A stretch of DNA of 14,221 bases from Candidatus Latescibacteria bacterium 4484_181 (GTDB taxonomy: Bacteria > Latescibacterota > MVCY01), in NCBI GenBank assembly GCA_002049985.1, contig MVCY01000005.1:1-14221 (forward strand), given 5' to 3'. Under the pieces are notes generated by a model, which made no database searches, was not told the origin of the DNA, and saw only the letters and a list, made by a program, of their open reading frames with translations. A program made the position numbers and the translations under genes. This document shows positions 7,328-14,035 of this stretch, in pieces; position 1 is the first letter of the stretch, and each line of letters starts with the position of its first letter.

Positions 7328-8453
7328 AGCCTCTTATGTGTCCTCTTAACAGTGCATCCAGCCCCAACACTTCTGCCTCTTCGAGCACCTGTATATCTCG
7401 TGAATTGCCTTTGCCCTGGGCCTTGGCCTCTTGGAGTTGTTCGTGGAAGCGGAGAGCCAGGAGGTTATCCATCTGGTCGGGTCGATAATCGGGGCGGGTC
7501 CTGTTCTCAATCTCAACAGTGAAGAACCAATCCTTGGCACTTTCTCGTAGAGTTTCCAGATCAAGCTCTAAGGCAGGATCTGGGTAGCCTTCCAGGATGA
7601 TCTTTGCCACATCATCCTTGTTGCCGAACTCCCTTATACGTTCCAGGATCTGGTTTCTGTCCTTGAACCCATCACAGTCTATGATCTCCTCTCGGTACTG
7701 CCGGCTTTGAACCTGGATTTTCTCTACCTGGATGGGTCTGCCCTTCTCCAGCTTTAACTTCAGGATGTATTTAGGTCCCGTTTCATCGAGCTTTGTGGGT
7801 TCAGGACAACCGGGGTAATAGCCTTTCACCTCTTTCTGTTGGAAAGGAATTGAGCGAAAGGAGTGGTAGTGACCTAAGGCATAGTAGTCAGCACCAGAGG
7901 AGAGGATATCCTCGGAAGTGAAAGGAAGCCAACTTCCCCACTGCTCAGCGGCCCTTCTGTCGGTAGCCTCGGAGCCATGAAACAGGACAATGTGTATCCT
8001 CTCGTCCTGGGGGACGTTGTAATTGCGCAAAAGGTTAAGGAAACCGCTCTGTTGGGTAGCCGATGCGCCGTGAATCACCACCTCATCTTTTAACGCTATG
8101 CTTTGAAACTGCCCGTCTTTGAAGATATGCACATGAGATGGCCATTCCCAGGTAAGGTAAGGGGAGCCGGCAACTAAGAGGTCGTGGTTTCCGGCAACCA
8201 CAAATACTGGCAGAGGATAGACTCTCTCCAGTTGTCGGACGATGAAATTGATGGTGTCAGGGGAGAAATGGGTCTGTTCAAAGAGATCGCCGGCGACCAA
8301 CAGAAAATCAGGCTGGACTCGTTCTGCTATGTCTATGATCCTTGTAAAGCAGTGTCGGTGTTCTGCCCTTCTCTGTTTACGTTTCGACTCATCCCTGATT
8401 CCGGTGAATCGGGTGTCTAAGTGGATATCGGCAGTGTGGATAAATCTAATCAT
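7317..8453 (-). CDS. Mre11/SbcD-like calcineurin-type phosphoesterase of the YhaO type
   Basis: This 378-residue protein is probably the nuclease partner of the YhaN-like ATPase. All metallophosphoesterase motifs are present: DIHLD (Asp9, His11), AGDLFE (54-59), AGNHD (87-91), the LFHGSE histidine (His159) and GHYH (194-197). Together they bind two metal ions, typically Mn, for phosphodiester cleavage. The C-terminal third (after about 215) is a less conserved capping and partner-binding region. The start at MIRFIHTADIHLD is standard for the family and hence reliable, yet no Shine-Dalgarno sequence precedes it; an element with inverted repeats (8463-8514) ends only 9 bases upstream. The stop lies inside the start of the ATPase gene (ATGAGATTTAA overlap). 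In Bacillus the pair is yhaO-yhaN; biochemical activity here is inferred from the motifs. Confidence 0.9.
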   Translation of the reverse strand: MIRFIHTADIHLDTRFTGIRDESKRKQRRAEHRHCFTRIIDIAERVQPDFLLVAGDLFEQTHFSPDTINFIVRQLERVYPLPVFVVAGNHDLLVAGSPYLTWEWPSHVHIFKDGQFQSIALKDEVVIHGASATQQSGFLNLLRNYNVPQDERIHIVLFHGSEATDRRAAEQWGSWLPFTSEDILSSGADYYALGHYHSFRSIPFQQKEVKGYYPGCPEPTKLDETGPKYILKLKLEKGRPIQVEKIQVQSRQYREEIIDCDGFKDRNQILERIREFGNKDDVAKIILEGYPDPALELDLETLRESAKDWFFTVEIENRTRPDYRPDQMDNLLALRFHEQLQEAKAQGKGNSRDIQVLEEAEVLGLDALLRGHIRGYEI

Positions 8454-8462
8454 AGCTAAGTC

Positions 8463-8514
8463 TGAAATTTAACCGCAAATGGCGCCAGGGAGACGCTGAG
8501 AACGCAAAATTTCA
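8463..8514. repeat. Intergenic element with 8-bp terminal inverted repeats and a GC-rich core
   Basis: TGAAATTT at 8463-8470 and AAATTTCA at 8507-8514 are perfect inverted repeats flanking a 36-base core. The core carries CGC four times (8474, 8483, 8494, 8503), in contexts such as ACCGCAAAT, GGCGCC, ACGCTGAG and ACGCAAAA. From memory, sequences of the type 'accgcaaaggcgc...aacgcaaag' occur between genes in many unrelated bacterial genomes. Whether the flanking repeats define the unit cannot be shown from one copy. It lies in the 155-base gap between the helicase stop and the YhaO-like start. The rest of that gap (8515-8608) shows no gene and no clear terminator or promoter. Confidence 0.55.
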
Positions 8515-8608
8515 AAACCAATAAGTGAGGAAATTTGACTAGCTTGCGCTTTTTTCCAGATACCAATTGACCATACCCATGTTCAGGTATTGTCCGGCCG
8601 TTCTATCG

Positions 8609-11521
8609 CTATCTTTTCTCCTCATAAGGACATATGCCACGGTAGGGGCAGAATTCGCAGGCCATATACTGGGGGGAGGGAGAAAAATCCCGTTGTTTTA
8701 TCCGGTCGGCCACCTTTTCAATCTTCGCCTTCGTCTGTTCAATCCGTCTCTCCAGGTTCTTTAATCTCCCCACCAGGCCTGTCTCTAAAAATCTAAACTC
8801 GACACCCACAGGCAATTGGCCAAAGCGTTCTCGGTAGGCCATTGCATAAATGGGAAGCTGAACGCTGTTTCTGGCCTCACTGTCTGCCCTGCCCTGATCT
8901 CGCACCTCAGAGGTCTTGTAGTCGATGATAATCCCTCCTTCTTGGGTCACATCCACCCTGTCCCATCTGCCAATCAGTTTTATATTCCCTTGGACAAATG
9001 AGAACTCCTCCTCCACATAGGTGGGAATCTCATCTTTCTGCTGTTCCTGTTCAAAAAATCTTTTCAAGACCTCTTTACCCTGGGCCAACCTTCTCTCCTC
9101 GTGCTCTCGCGTGAGAAACCCCTCACTGCTCCAGGAGCCTTCGAAGACGGAAATAAGTTTATCCAAGGTGATCTTTTCACAACGTTTTTTGGCCTGGTAA
9201 TATTCAGCTACTGCCCTGTGGATGGCCTTGCCGTAAATCATTGTGTGATGCGGTGGGATGGGAACTCGCAGGATATGAATATATTTGTATTTCAGCGGAC
9301 AGGTCAGGTAATCGTCCACCTGCTGGCTGGAGAGGGTGAACAGGCCATCGCCGGCCGGCAAGTACCTGGCATCTTTTTCCAAGACGGAACCAAACCTGTT
9401 GATCACCTCAATGCTGGTTGCCTTGTGTGGAATAATCTCTTCCTTCTTAAGGTCTAAGGCCTCGATAACAAACTGGCTCACTTTCTTGGGTTTCTTCAGC
9501 CCTACATCACGGCTGGAGGTGAGGATGAGCTCCTCTTTGGCCCTGGTCATTCCCACATAGAACAGCCGCCTCTCCTCCTCCAAATGAAAATCTCCGGCAG
9601 GCAGTGGTTCTTTAATCAACTCATCCGGAAGCGCTATCTCTCTGCCTCTTTTCCTCCCTTTCTCGCTGGGGAATCGGTCGTGAACTAAACAGACAAGGAA
9701 TACTACCCGGAACTCCAGCCCTTTTGCCCGGTGGACTGTGAGGACATTGACTGCATCCAGATCGAAGTCGGCTTCGGCCACGGGGGGGTTATCGCCTGAT
9801 TCTTTGAGCATCTCTAAATATTCCAAGGTGAAAGGCACCCGATCGTGTTCCACAAACTCGCTCACCTTCTGCACTACTTCAAAGAATTGAGCGATGTTTT
9901 TCACCTGGATTTCGTTGCGGACAGAGCTCTCCGAGGTAAGTCTCTTGAGCCATCCGGTACGGGTGAGGAACTCGTAGAGAACCTTCCCTGTGGGAGCTCT
10001 CATGCTCAACTGGTTGAGATAGTCAATATCGGCCAGGAGCTTCTCGGCCGTTGCCCTGCCTTCAGCAGAGACCTCTTCAAGTTCGTTTAAGCTGAGAAAT
10101 ACCTGACGAAGTGGGACTTTGCTCTTGTGGGCGTATCCGAGACAGCGGCTCATATCTAAAGGGTTAATCTGATAAACTGTAGAGGAGGCAAGGTGGTAGA
10201 GACTGGCGCTGTCGTCGGGGTCACGAATCACCTTGAGTAGGCTCAACAGGGTCTTTATCTCTTCCCGATCATAAAGCCCCTGGTTGCCGCTGAACCGCCA
10301 GGGAATCCCCTTCATATTCAGTGCTCGCAGGAAAGGATCGGCATGGCTGTTGGCGCGGACCAGCACAGCGAAATCGCTGTAGTTATATCCTCCTCTGTCC
10401 ATCCGCTCCCCGATCATTCGGGCCACCGCATCGGCTTCGCCGGGGAGACTGTCGTAATGGAAATGGCGCACCGGCAGCCCATCGCCACCGACGCCAGTGA
10501 TATGCTTGTCAATATTCCTCCGTACCTCTAAGCGATTTGGATTGTTATGCAAGATCAGACGATAGGCGGTGTCTAAAATAGGCTGGGTAGAGCGATAGTT
10601 TCTGGTCAACACTACCTGTTTCGCATCAGGGTAGACATCGCAGAAGGAGAGGATATTGGTGATGGCAGCGCCGCGAAATTTGTAGATGCTCTGGTCATCG
10701 TCCCCCACTACTGTTATGTTTCGATGTCTGGCAGCCAGGAGTCTGACCAATTGAAACTGGGAGTAGTTCGTGTCCTGGAACTCATCTACCAGGATATACT
10801 TGAACTTCGACTGTAACTGGGCCAGGATATTAGGTCGGGTCCTCAAAAGCCTGAGAGGAAGCGAAATAAGCCCGGGTATATCAATGAATCCAGTCTGGAG
10901 AAGCAGCTCCTCATATTTCTGGTAGAACTGTGCAAGCTCTGCCGCTTTTTCTGCTTCTTCTCTCAGGACTCCATCATCTGGATTGACCTGTGCCCTTTGT
11001 TTAAGCAGGTCAGCATACTGAATATACTCCTCTGGAGTGACATCTTCATCTTTAGCTCGGCTTATGAGGTTAACTATGGCGGAGAGGAACTTTGTGGGAT
11101 TGGAAAGGGGACGATAGTAGGTGAGTGGCAGCTCAAACAGGTGCTGCCTCAGGTAGATCATAACCTCCGGGGGGGTGAGCACCTTGAAGTCAGGATCCAC
11201 CCCGATCTGCAGGCCATATTCCCGCAGAAGGCTCTGCCCGAAAGAGTGGAACGTACCTATCTGAACATTGACAAAACCGTAAGGCACCAGAATGTCCACT
11301 CTCTCTTCCATCTCCCGCGCAGCCTTGTCGGTGAAGGTGAGGGCCAGAATCTCCTCGGGTCTGGCCATCTTTTGGGCGATGAGATAGGCGATGCGGTGTG
11401 TGATGACCAGGGTCTTACCTGTTCCTGGTCCCGCAATAACCAGGAGAGGACCCTGAGTGTGAGTCACCACTTCTCGCTGTCTCTCATCTAAGCCCTCTAA
11501 CAAATCAGAGTCTTTTCCCAT
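8609..11521 (-). CDS. UvrD/PcrA-type DNA helicase fused to a C-terminal RecB-family nuclease with an Fe-S cluster motif
   Basis: This 970-residue superfamily 1A enzyme probably unwinds and digests duplex DNA ends from the 3'-5' strand. The helicase motifs run in order: Q-motif and Walker A AGPGTGKT (30-37), Ia (TFTDKAA), II LVDEFQDTN (244-252), III VVGDDDQSIYKFRG (271-284), IV LTRNYRST (305-312), V VLTVHRAKGLEF (593-604) and VI RRLFYVGMTRAKEEL (651-665). From about 730 it changes to a PD-(D/E)XK nuclease: His768, Asp854 in GRWDRVD, Asp867 and Lys869 in IIIDYKTS, and QLPIYAMAY. Cys741 together with Cys955, Cys958 and Cys964 (CEFCPYRGIC) matches the 4Fe-4S staple of AddB and related nucleases. 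The layout resembles an AdnA/AdnB subunit, but no second subunit lies nearby. GAGG stands 11 bases before the ATG. It is followed on the same strand by the YhaO-YhaN pair. Confidence 0.93.
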   Translation of the reverse strand: MGKDSDLLEGLDERQREVVTHTQGPLLVIAGPGTGKTLVITHRIAYLIAQKMARPEEILALTFTDKAAREMEERVDILVPYGFVNVQIGTFHSFGQSLLREYGLQIGVDPDFKVLTPPEVMIYLRQHLFELPLTYYRPLSNPTKFLSAIVNLISRAKDEDVTPEEYIQYADLLKQRAQVNPDDGVLREEAEKAAELAQFYQKYEELLLQTGFIDIPGLISLPLRLLRTRPNILAQLQSKFKYILVDEFQDTNYSQFQLVRLLAARHRNITVVGDDDQSIYKFRGAAITNILSFCDVYPDAKQVVLTRNYRSTQPILDTAYRLILHNNPNRLEVRRNIDKHITGVGGDGLPVRHFHYDSLPGEADAVARMIGERMDRGGYNYSDFAVLVRANSHADPFLRALNMKGIPWRFSGNQGLYDREEIKTLLSLLKVIRDPDDSASLYHLASSTVYQINPLDMSRCLGYAHKSKVPLRQVFLSLNELEEVSAEGRATAEKLLADIDYLNQLSMRAPTGKVLYEFLTRTGWLKRLTSESSVRNEIQVKNIAQFFEVVQKVSEFVEHDRVPFTLEYLEMLKESGDNPPVAEADFDLDAVNVLTVHRAKGLEFRVVFLVCLVHDRFPSEKGRKRGREIALPDELIKEPLPAGDFHLEEERRLFYVGMTRAKEELILTSSRDVGLKKPKKVSQFVIEALDLKKEEIIPHKATSIEVINRFGSVLEKDARYLPAGDGLFTLSSQQVDDYLTCPLKYKYIHILRVPIPPHHTMIYGKAIHRAVAEYYQAKKRCEKITLDKLISVFEGSWSSEGFLTREHEERRLAQGKEVLKRFFEQEQQKDEIPTYVEEEFSFVQGNIKLIGRWDRVDVTQEGGIIIDYKTSEVRDQGRADSEARNSVQLPIYAMAYRERFGQLPVGVEFRFLETGLVGRLKNLERRIEQTKAKIEKVADRIKQRDFSPSPQYMACEFCPYRGICPYEEKR

Positions 11522-11548
11522 CGGGGAGGGTCCTCATACATAGAACCG

Positions 11549-11569
11549 GAGAGTTGAAGACTGAAAAAA
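11549..11569. repeat. Short period-7 stretch in the helicase leader
   Basis: Units GAGAGTT, GAAGACT and GAAAAAA follow one another and share GA-purine-purine openings. Weak on its own, and part of the window-wide pattern of heptad-phased intergenic sequence. Confidence 0.35.
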
Positions 11570-11609
11570 CATCGAAAGGGCACCGAATATTCTATCACAT
11601 TGTTTCGTC

Positions 11610-11630
11610 TTAGTGACTGGTGAGTGATAG
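11610..11630. repeat. Short period-7 stretch (TTAGTGA, CTGGTGA, GTGATAG)
   Basis: The first two units share T-x-G-T-G-A, and shifted by two bases the run reads AGTGACT, GGTGAGT, GATAGAC. The unit is close in composition to the clearer array at 4601-4628. Confidence 0.4.
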
Positions 11631-11725
11631 ACCAGCCACCAAAGCGGATTCTCTATTTCGATGTCCATTGGCTGTTTTTGAATTTGGGCTAGGATCCCTG
11701 CCTTCTTGAAACAAGTGGCTGCCTT

Positions 11726-11737
11726 CTAAGATCTTAG
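11726..11737. repeat. Perfect 12-bp palindrome CTAAGATCTTAG
   Basis: The site is its own reverse complement with no spacer. It lies about 40 bases beyond the stop of the minus-strand radical SAM gene. With no loop it makes a poor terminator; a dimeric protein site or chance are the alternatives. Confidence 0.35.
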
Positions 11738-11777
11738 GAATCAAATATCAGGGGGACTAGAACTGGAGGCTGAGGCA

Positions 11778-13235
11778 CTAATTACTCTCTTTCTCTTGAA
11801 CCTTTGCTTTCTTCCAGAACTCATTATTATAGATGCATCCGGGGTCTGGTCCGGTTATGTCTCTGAAGTAATTCCACGCCCGTGCTCGACATCCACCACA
11901 GAAGTCGCGGAATTGGCATGAATGGCAGTTCTCTTTCAGGTTATCTCTGTCGCGGAGGGCATTGAGCACCTCTGAATTTCGCCAGATCTCTTTGAATGAT
12001 TGATTTCGGATATCTCCTACCACTAAGTCGCCTATGAATACGCAGGGAGTAACCTTGCCGTCGGGCTGCAGGGCACAGTAAACTCGACCAGCACCGCAAC
12101 CGCCCACATAGCGAGCAATGTATTTTGCCGAAAGACCTATACCTAGATTGTAATGTGAGGTAGGCAAAGGCCCTTCTGGGGCAGCTTGCATACAGGCACG
12201 ACTGAACTGGGGTGCGGTGGTTAAAACAGAGAGCTTCTCCTCCAACATAAAGCTGTGCATTCGCTTTAGCATTTGTTCTCTCTGTTGGGGTGAAGGGTCC
12301 CAGTTAGCTATCTGTTTCGCCCTGCCTGTGGGGATAAAGTTGAACAGGTAAAACTTGTCCACGTTCAACTCAACAGCAAGCTGATATAGGTCGTCCAGTT
12401 CCTCAAAGTTGAATTGAGAGAAAGTAGCAGCCAGTCCCACCGATAACCCAACCTCAACACAGTTCTTTATGCCGCGGACCGCTCTTTCCCAGTATCCAGG
12501 GACACCTCGAAACTGGTCATGCCTTTGAGGGTCAGCGCTGTCTACGGAGATCTCTACATAGTCTATGCCCACTTCCTTTATCTGCTGAGCCACCTTTTTT
12601 GTGATAAGAGTTCCATTTGTGGCCAGAGCTAACCAGATACCCTTTTGCTTAGCATACTCTGCTACCTTCCAGATCTCTTTGTCCATCAGGGGCTCACCGC
12701 CAGAGAAGGCCAAAAAAGGGACTTTCATCTCGTCCAACTGGTCCACTACATCCAGACGCTCTTCCAGAGAAAGTTCAGTGGGAAGTTTTCTGGTAGCATC
12801 TTGATAGCAGTGTTTGCATTTAAGATTGCAGGCATTGGTAAAGTTCCAGACCACCAACAAAGGGCTCACAAAATTCTGCGGGCGGGTGAGACCCAGCTCA
12901 GCGACGCTTTCTAAGACTAAAGGGATAACCTTTAAGTAGAGGGGCTGATTGAAAATTTGTTCCCGAATGAATTCCCTGTCAACTTTGAAGAACCCAATTC
13001 GAGCTACCTCCATAAGTAAATAGAACAGCGGATACATCAATCTCTGTTCCAAGGTACCAAACAGACCCTTCTCTCCACAGTAGCGCCGAGCGATCTTCTC
13101 TATGTAAGAGTCCTCGCCTGGCCTTCTGTTCAACAGAAGTTTAAACACTCGCCGGGTTGAGGCAGAGGAGAGAAACAACTCCACCTTGTGGGGATGAACC
13201 TTGATGCCCCGTAGATCGTCTATTTTAGCTCCCAT
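11778..13235 (-). CDS. Radical SAM/SPASM domain protein of unknown substrate
   Basis: From ATG 13235 the protein has 485 residues. An N-terminal region of about 120 residues has no family I recognise. The radical SAM core starts at VVWNFTNACNLKCKHC, whose three cysteines (136, 140, 143) hold the SAM-binding 4Fe-4S cluster, and continues with FSGGEPL (178-184), LATNGTL and EISVDS. The C-terminal SPASM domain has eight cysteines: C-x12-G-x4-C (380-398, with an extra Cys387), then C-x2-C-x5-C-x2-C in CHSCQFRDFCGGC (437-449) and a last Cys467, enough for auxiliary Fe-S clusters. The 'CGGCRARAW' ending recalls the haem-pathway NirJ/AhbC/AhbD branch as well as peptide maturases such as PqqE. No precursor peptide or haem gene lies alongside, so the substrate is open. 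The enzyme implies an anaerobic cytoplasm. A GTG at 13241 would add two residues. Confidence 0.9.
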   Translation of the reverse strand: MGAKIDDLRGIKVHPHKVELFLSSASTRRVFKLLLNRRPGEDSYIEKIARRYCGEKGLFGTLEQRLMYPLFYLLMEVARIGFFKVDREFIREQIFNQPLYLKVIPLVLESVAELGLTRPQNFVSPLLVVWNFTNACNLKCKHCYQDATRKLPTELSLEERLDVVDQLDEMKVPFLAFSGGEPLMDKEIWKVAEYAKQKGIWLALATNGTLITKKVAQQIKEVGIDYVEISVDSADPQRHDQFRGVPGYWERAVRGIKNCVEVGLSVGLAATFSQFNFEELDDLYQLAVELNVDKFYLFNFIPTGRAKQIANWDPSPQQREQMLKRMHSFMLEEKLSVLTTAPQFSRACMQAAPEGPLPTSHYNLGIGLSAKYIARYVGGCGAGRVYCALQPDGKVTPCVFIGDLVVGDIRNQSFKEIWRNSEVLNALRDRDNLKENCHSCQFRDFCGGCRARAWNYFRDITGPDPGCIYNNEFWKKAKVQEKESN

Positions 13236-13241
13236 ACGCAC

Positions 13242-13250
13242 TCACCCCTT
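13242..13250 (-). promoter_or_regulatory. Shine-Dalgarno sequence of the radical SAM gene
   Basis: On the minus strand AAGGGGTGA ends 6 bases before ATG 13235 but directly abuts the GTG at 13241, so it selects the ATG as the start. Confidence 0.65.
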
Positions 13251-13282
13251 CGTTCCTTTAATGTGCAACGAACGATGGTTCA

Positions 13283-13288
13283 ATTATA
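13283..13288 (-). promoter_or_regulatory. Candidate -10 box (TATAAT) for the radical SAM gene
   Basis: A perfect TATAAT lies on the minus strand 47 bases before ATG 13235, a sensible leader length. The expected -35 region near 13306-13313 reads AAAATG or CAAAAT and matches TTGACA poorly, so the promoter may need an activator or may be coincidental. Confidence 0.4.
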
Positions 13289-13337
13289 GAATAGGCGTGC
13301 AGCTACATTTTGAACGCCCATCCTCAGCGATCATTGT

Positions 13338-13360
13338 AATGTCCGATACCTATGGACATT
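13338..13360. promoter_or_regulatory. Dyad AATGTCC-N9-GGACATT, possible operator
   Basis: Two perfect 7-base half sites are separated by 9 bases, with half-site centres about 16 bases apart. The dyad lies upstream of the candidate -10 box, centred about 70 bases before the expected transcription start, a position typical of an activator site. A 7-bp hairpin with a 9-base loop is the alternative. No regulator is encoded next to it. Confidence 0.35.
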
Positions 13361-13374
13361 TTCATTGCAAGATG

Positions 13375-13402
13375 AAAAAGCAAAGGGCAAGGTCAAAATT
13401 GC
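13375..13402. repeat. Degenerate period-7 stretch upstream of the radical SAM gene
   Basis: Units AAAAAGC, AAAGGGC, AAGGTCA and AAATTGC each begin with AA, and three of four end in GC. The match is loose and A-richness contributes to it, but spacing and placement agree with the other arrays. Confidence 0.35.
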
Positions 13403-13543
13403 TTTCCCCTACAGGCCTATTAAGGCAACATCCTGTGTCTCATTTTTCATTAGATGGTTCCAAAGACTTGACATAAAATTTAAGGTCTTTGCCTATGAAG
13501 ACGGCCAGAGAAAGTACCCCCTGGGTATATATGCTCTCTGTGC

Positions 13544-13996
13544 TCAGAAAATCACTGTGAATCGGTAGAAAAGGAAAGCGAATGCAGCCAGCTCCACTAT
13601 CCAGGTAGATATCTGTTTGTAACCGCCTTTCATAGTTTCCACCCCCCAATAGCCTGTGTCTTTCCACAAGGCTAAGGTGAACTTTCTCTTGGACAGTGGC
13701 CAGAAAAGCATCTGCCCGATATCGCTGGGCAAATCGGCGAGCAGATGGGCCACAATGCTTATGAGGACAAATTTCGCATAGTGGGTGGAGAAAGGCAAGA
13801 AGAGAGCGCTGACTATCAGGGCGAACAAGAAGGTATGCGTCACAGTGCAGTGGAAGTCATCTTTGGCCCAACCTGCTTTAATCAACAGTACATCTGCATT
13901 CGGCAGCCAGTGAGACAGCATCACCACGCCCACAGTGGTTGGATTCCAATCATAAGTGGCTATGGCCAAAGCTACAGCAAAATGTCCTATTTGCAT
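13544..13996 (-). CDS. Small integral membrane protein of the YdjM/DUF457 type (putative metal-dependent hydrolase)
   Basis: The 150-residue protein has about four hydrophobic segments and several membrane-facing histidines and aspartates in the order usual for the YdjM family: His5 in MQIGHFAVAL, SHWLPNAD (28-35), HCTVTHTFLF (49-58) and AHLLADLPSDIG (83-94), followed by FWPLSKRKF. From family knowledge, the 'PDxD', 'HRGxTHS' and 'HLxxDxxTxxG' positions are proposed to hold a metal; here PNAD and THT are variants. No activity has been established for the family. AAAGGAG lies 8 bases before the ATG. The upstream gene on the same strand stops 39 bases away, so the two are probably in one operon. 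Confidence 0.8.
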   Translation of the reverse strand: MQIGHFAVALAIATYDWNPTTVGVVMLSHWLPNADVLLIKAGWAKDDFHCTVTHTFLFALIVSALFLPFSTHYAKFVLISIVAHLLADLPSDIGQMLFWPLSKRKFTLALWKDTGYWGVETMKGGYKQISTWIVELAAFAFLFYRFTVIF

Positions 13997-14004
13997 TTGT
14001 CTAG

Positions 14005-14011
14005 CTCCTTT
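14005..14011 (-). promoter_or_regulatory. Shine-Dalgarno sequence of the YdjM-like gene
   Basis: AAAGGAG on the minus strand, 8 bases before ATG 13996. It confirms that start. Confidence 0.65.
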
Positions 14012-14035
14012 CGGTTGTTTCTGATTAATGTTGAC

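Larger units (their letters stand above)
11522..11777. other. Intergenic gap between the radical SAM gene and the helicase gene
   Basis: These 256 bases hold the helicase leader and the radical SAM 3' region. They contain two period-7 stretches (11549-11569 and 11610-11630), a perfect 12-bp palindrome (11726-11737), and a 9-bp direct repeat CTGCCTTCT at 11698 and 11719, offset by 21 bases (three times seven). A minus-strand TAGAAT at about 11594-11589 could be a -10 box for the helicase gene, but no good -35 accompanies it. There is no clear intrinsic terminator after the radical SAM gene and no open frame that resembles a protein. Confidence 0.5.
13242..13543. other. 302-base intergenic region upstream of the radical SAM gene
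   Basis: No protein-coding frame of credible quality is present on either strand. Going from the radical SAM start outward it holds: the Shine-Dalgarno sequence, a TATAAT box (13283-13288, minus), a dyad AATGTCC/GGACATT (13338-13360), a small hairpin TTTTCAT/ATGAAAA around 13361-13379, a period-7 stretch (13375-13402), and an imperfect inverted repeat of AAAGAC with GTCTTT (about 13462-13489). The latter contains a plus-strand TTGACA (13468-13473) with no gene downstream on that strand. Confidence 0.55.

Noticed and set aside
6953..7522. Plus-strand open frame of 189 codons
   Set aside because: It lies antisense to the well-supported YhaN- and YhaO-like genes and its translation shows no family features.
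8539..8580. Minus-strand 13-codon frame MGMVNWYLEKSAS after the helicase stop
   Set aside because: Too short to judge and without a Shine-Dalgarno sequence or any known counterpart.
10997..11491. Plus-strand open frame of 164 codons
   Set aside because: Antisense to the conserved helicase motifs; a shadow of codon bias in the real gene.
3011..13402. CRISPR array
   Set aside because: The repeats are heptamers without spacers, and no cas genes are present.
13468..13496. TTGACA on the plus strand as a promoter
   Set aside because: The hexamer 17 bases downstream reads GCCTAT, a poor -10 box, and no plus-strand gene follows.
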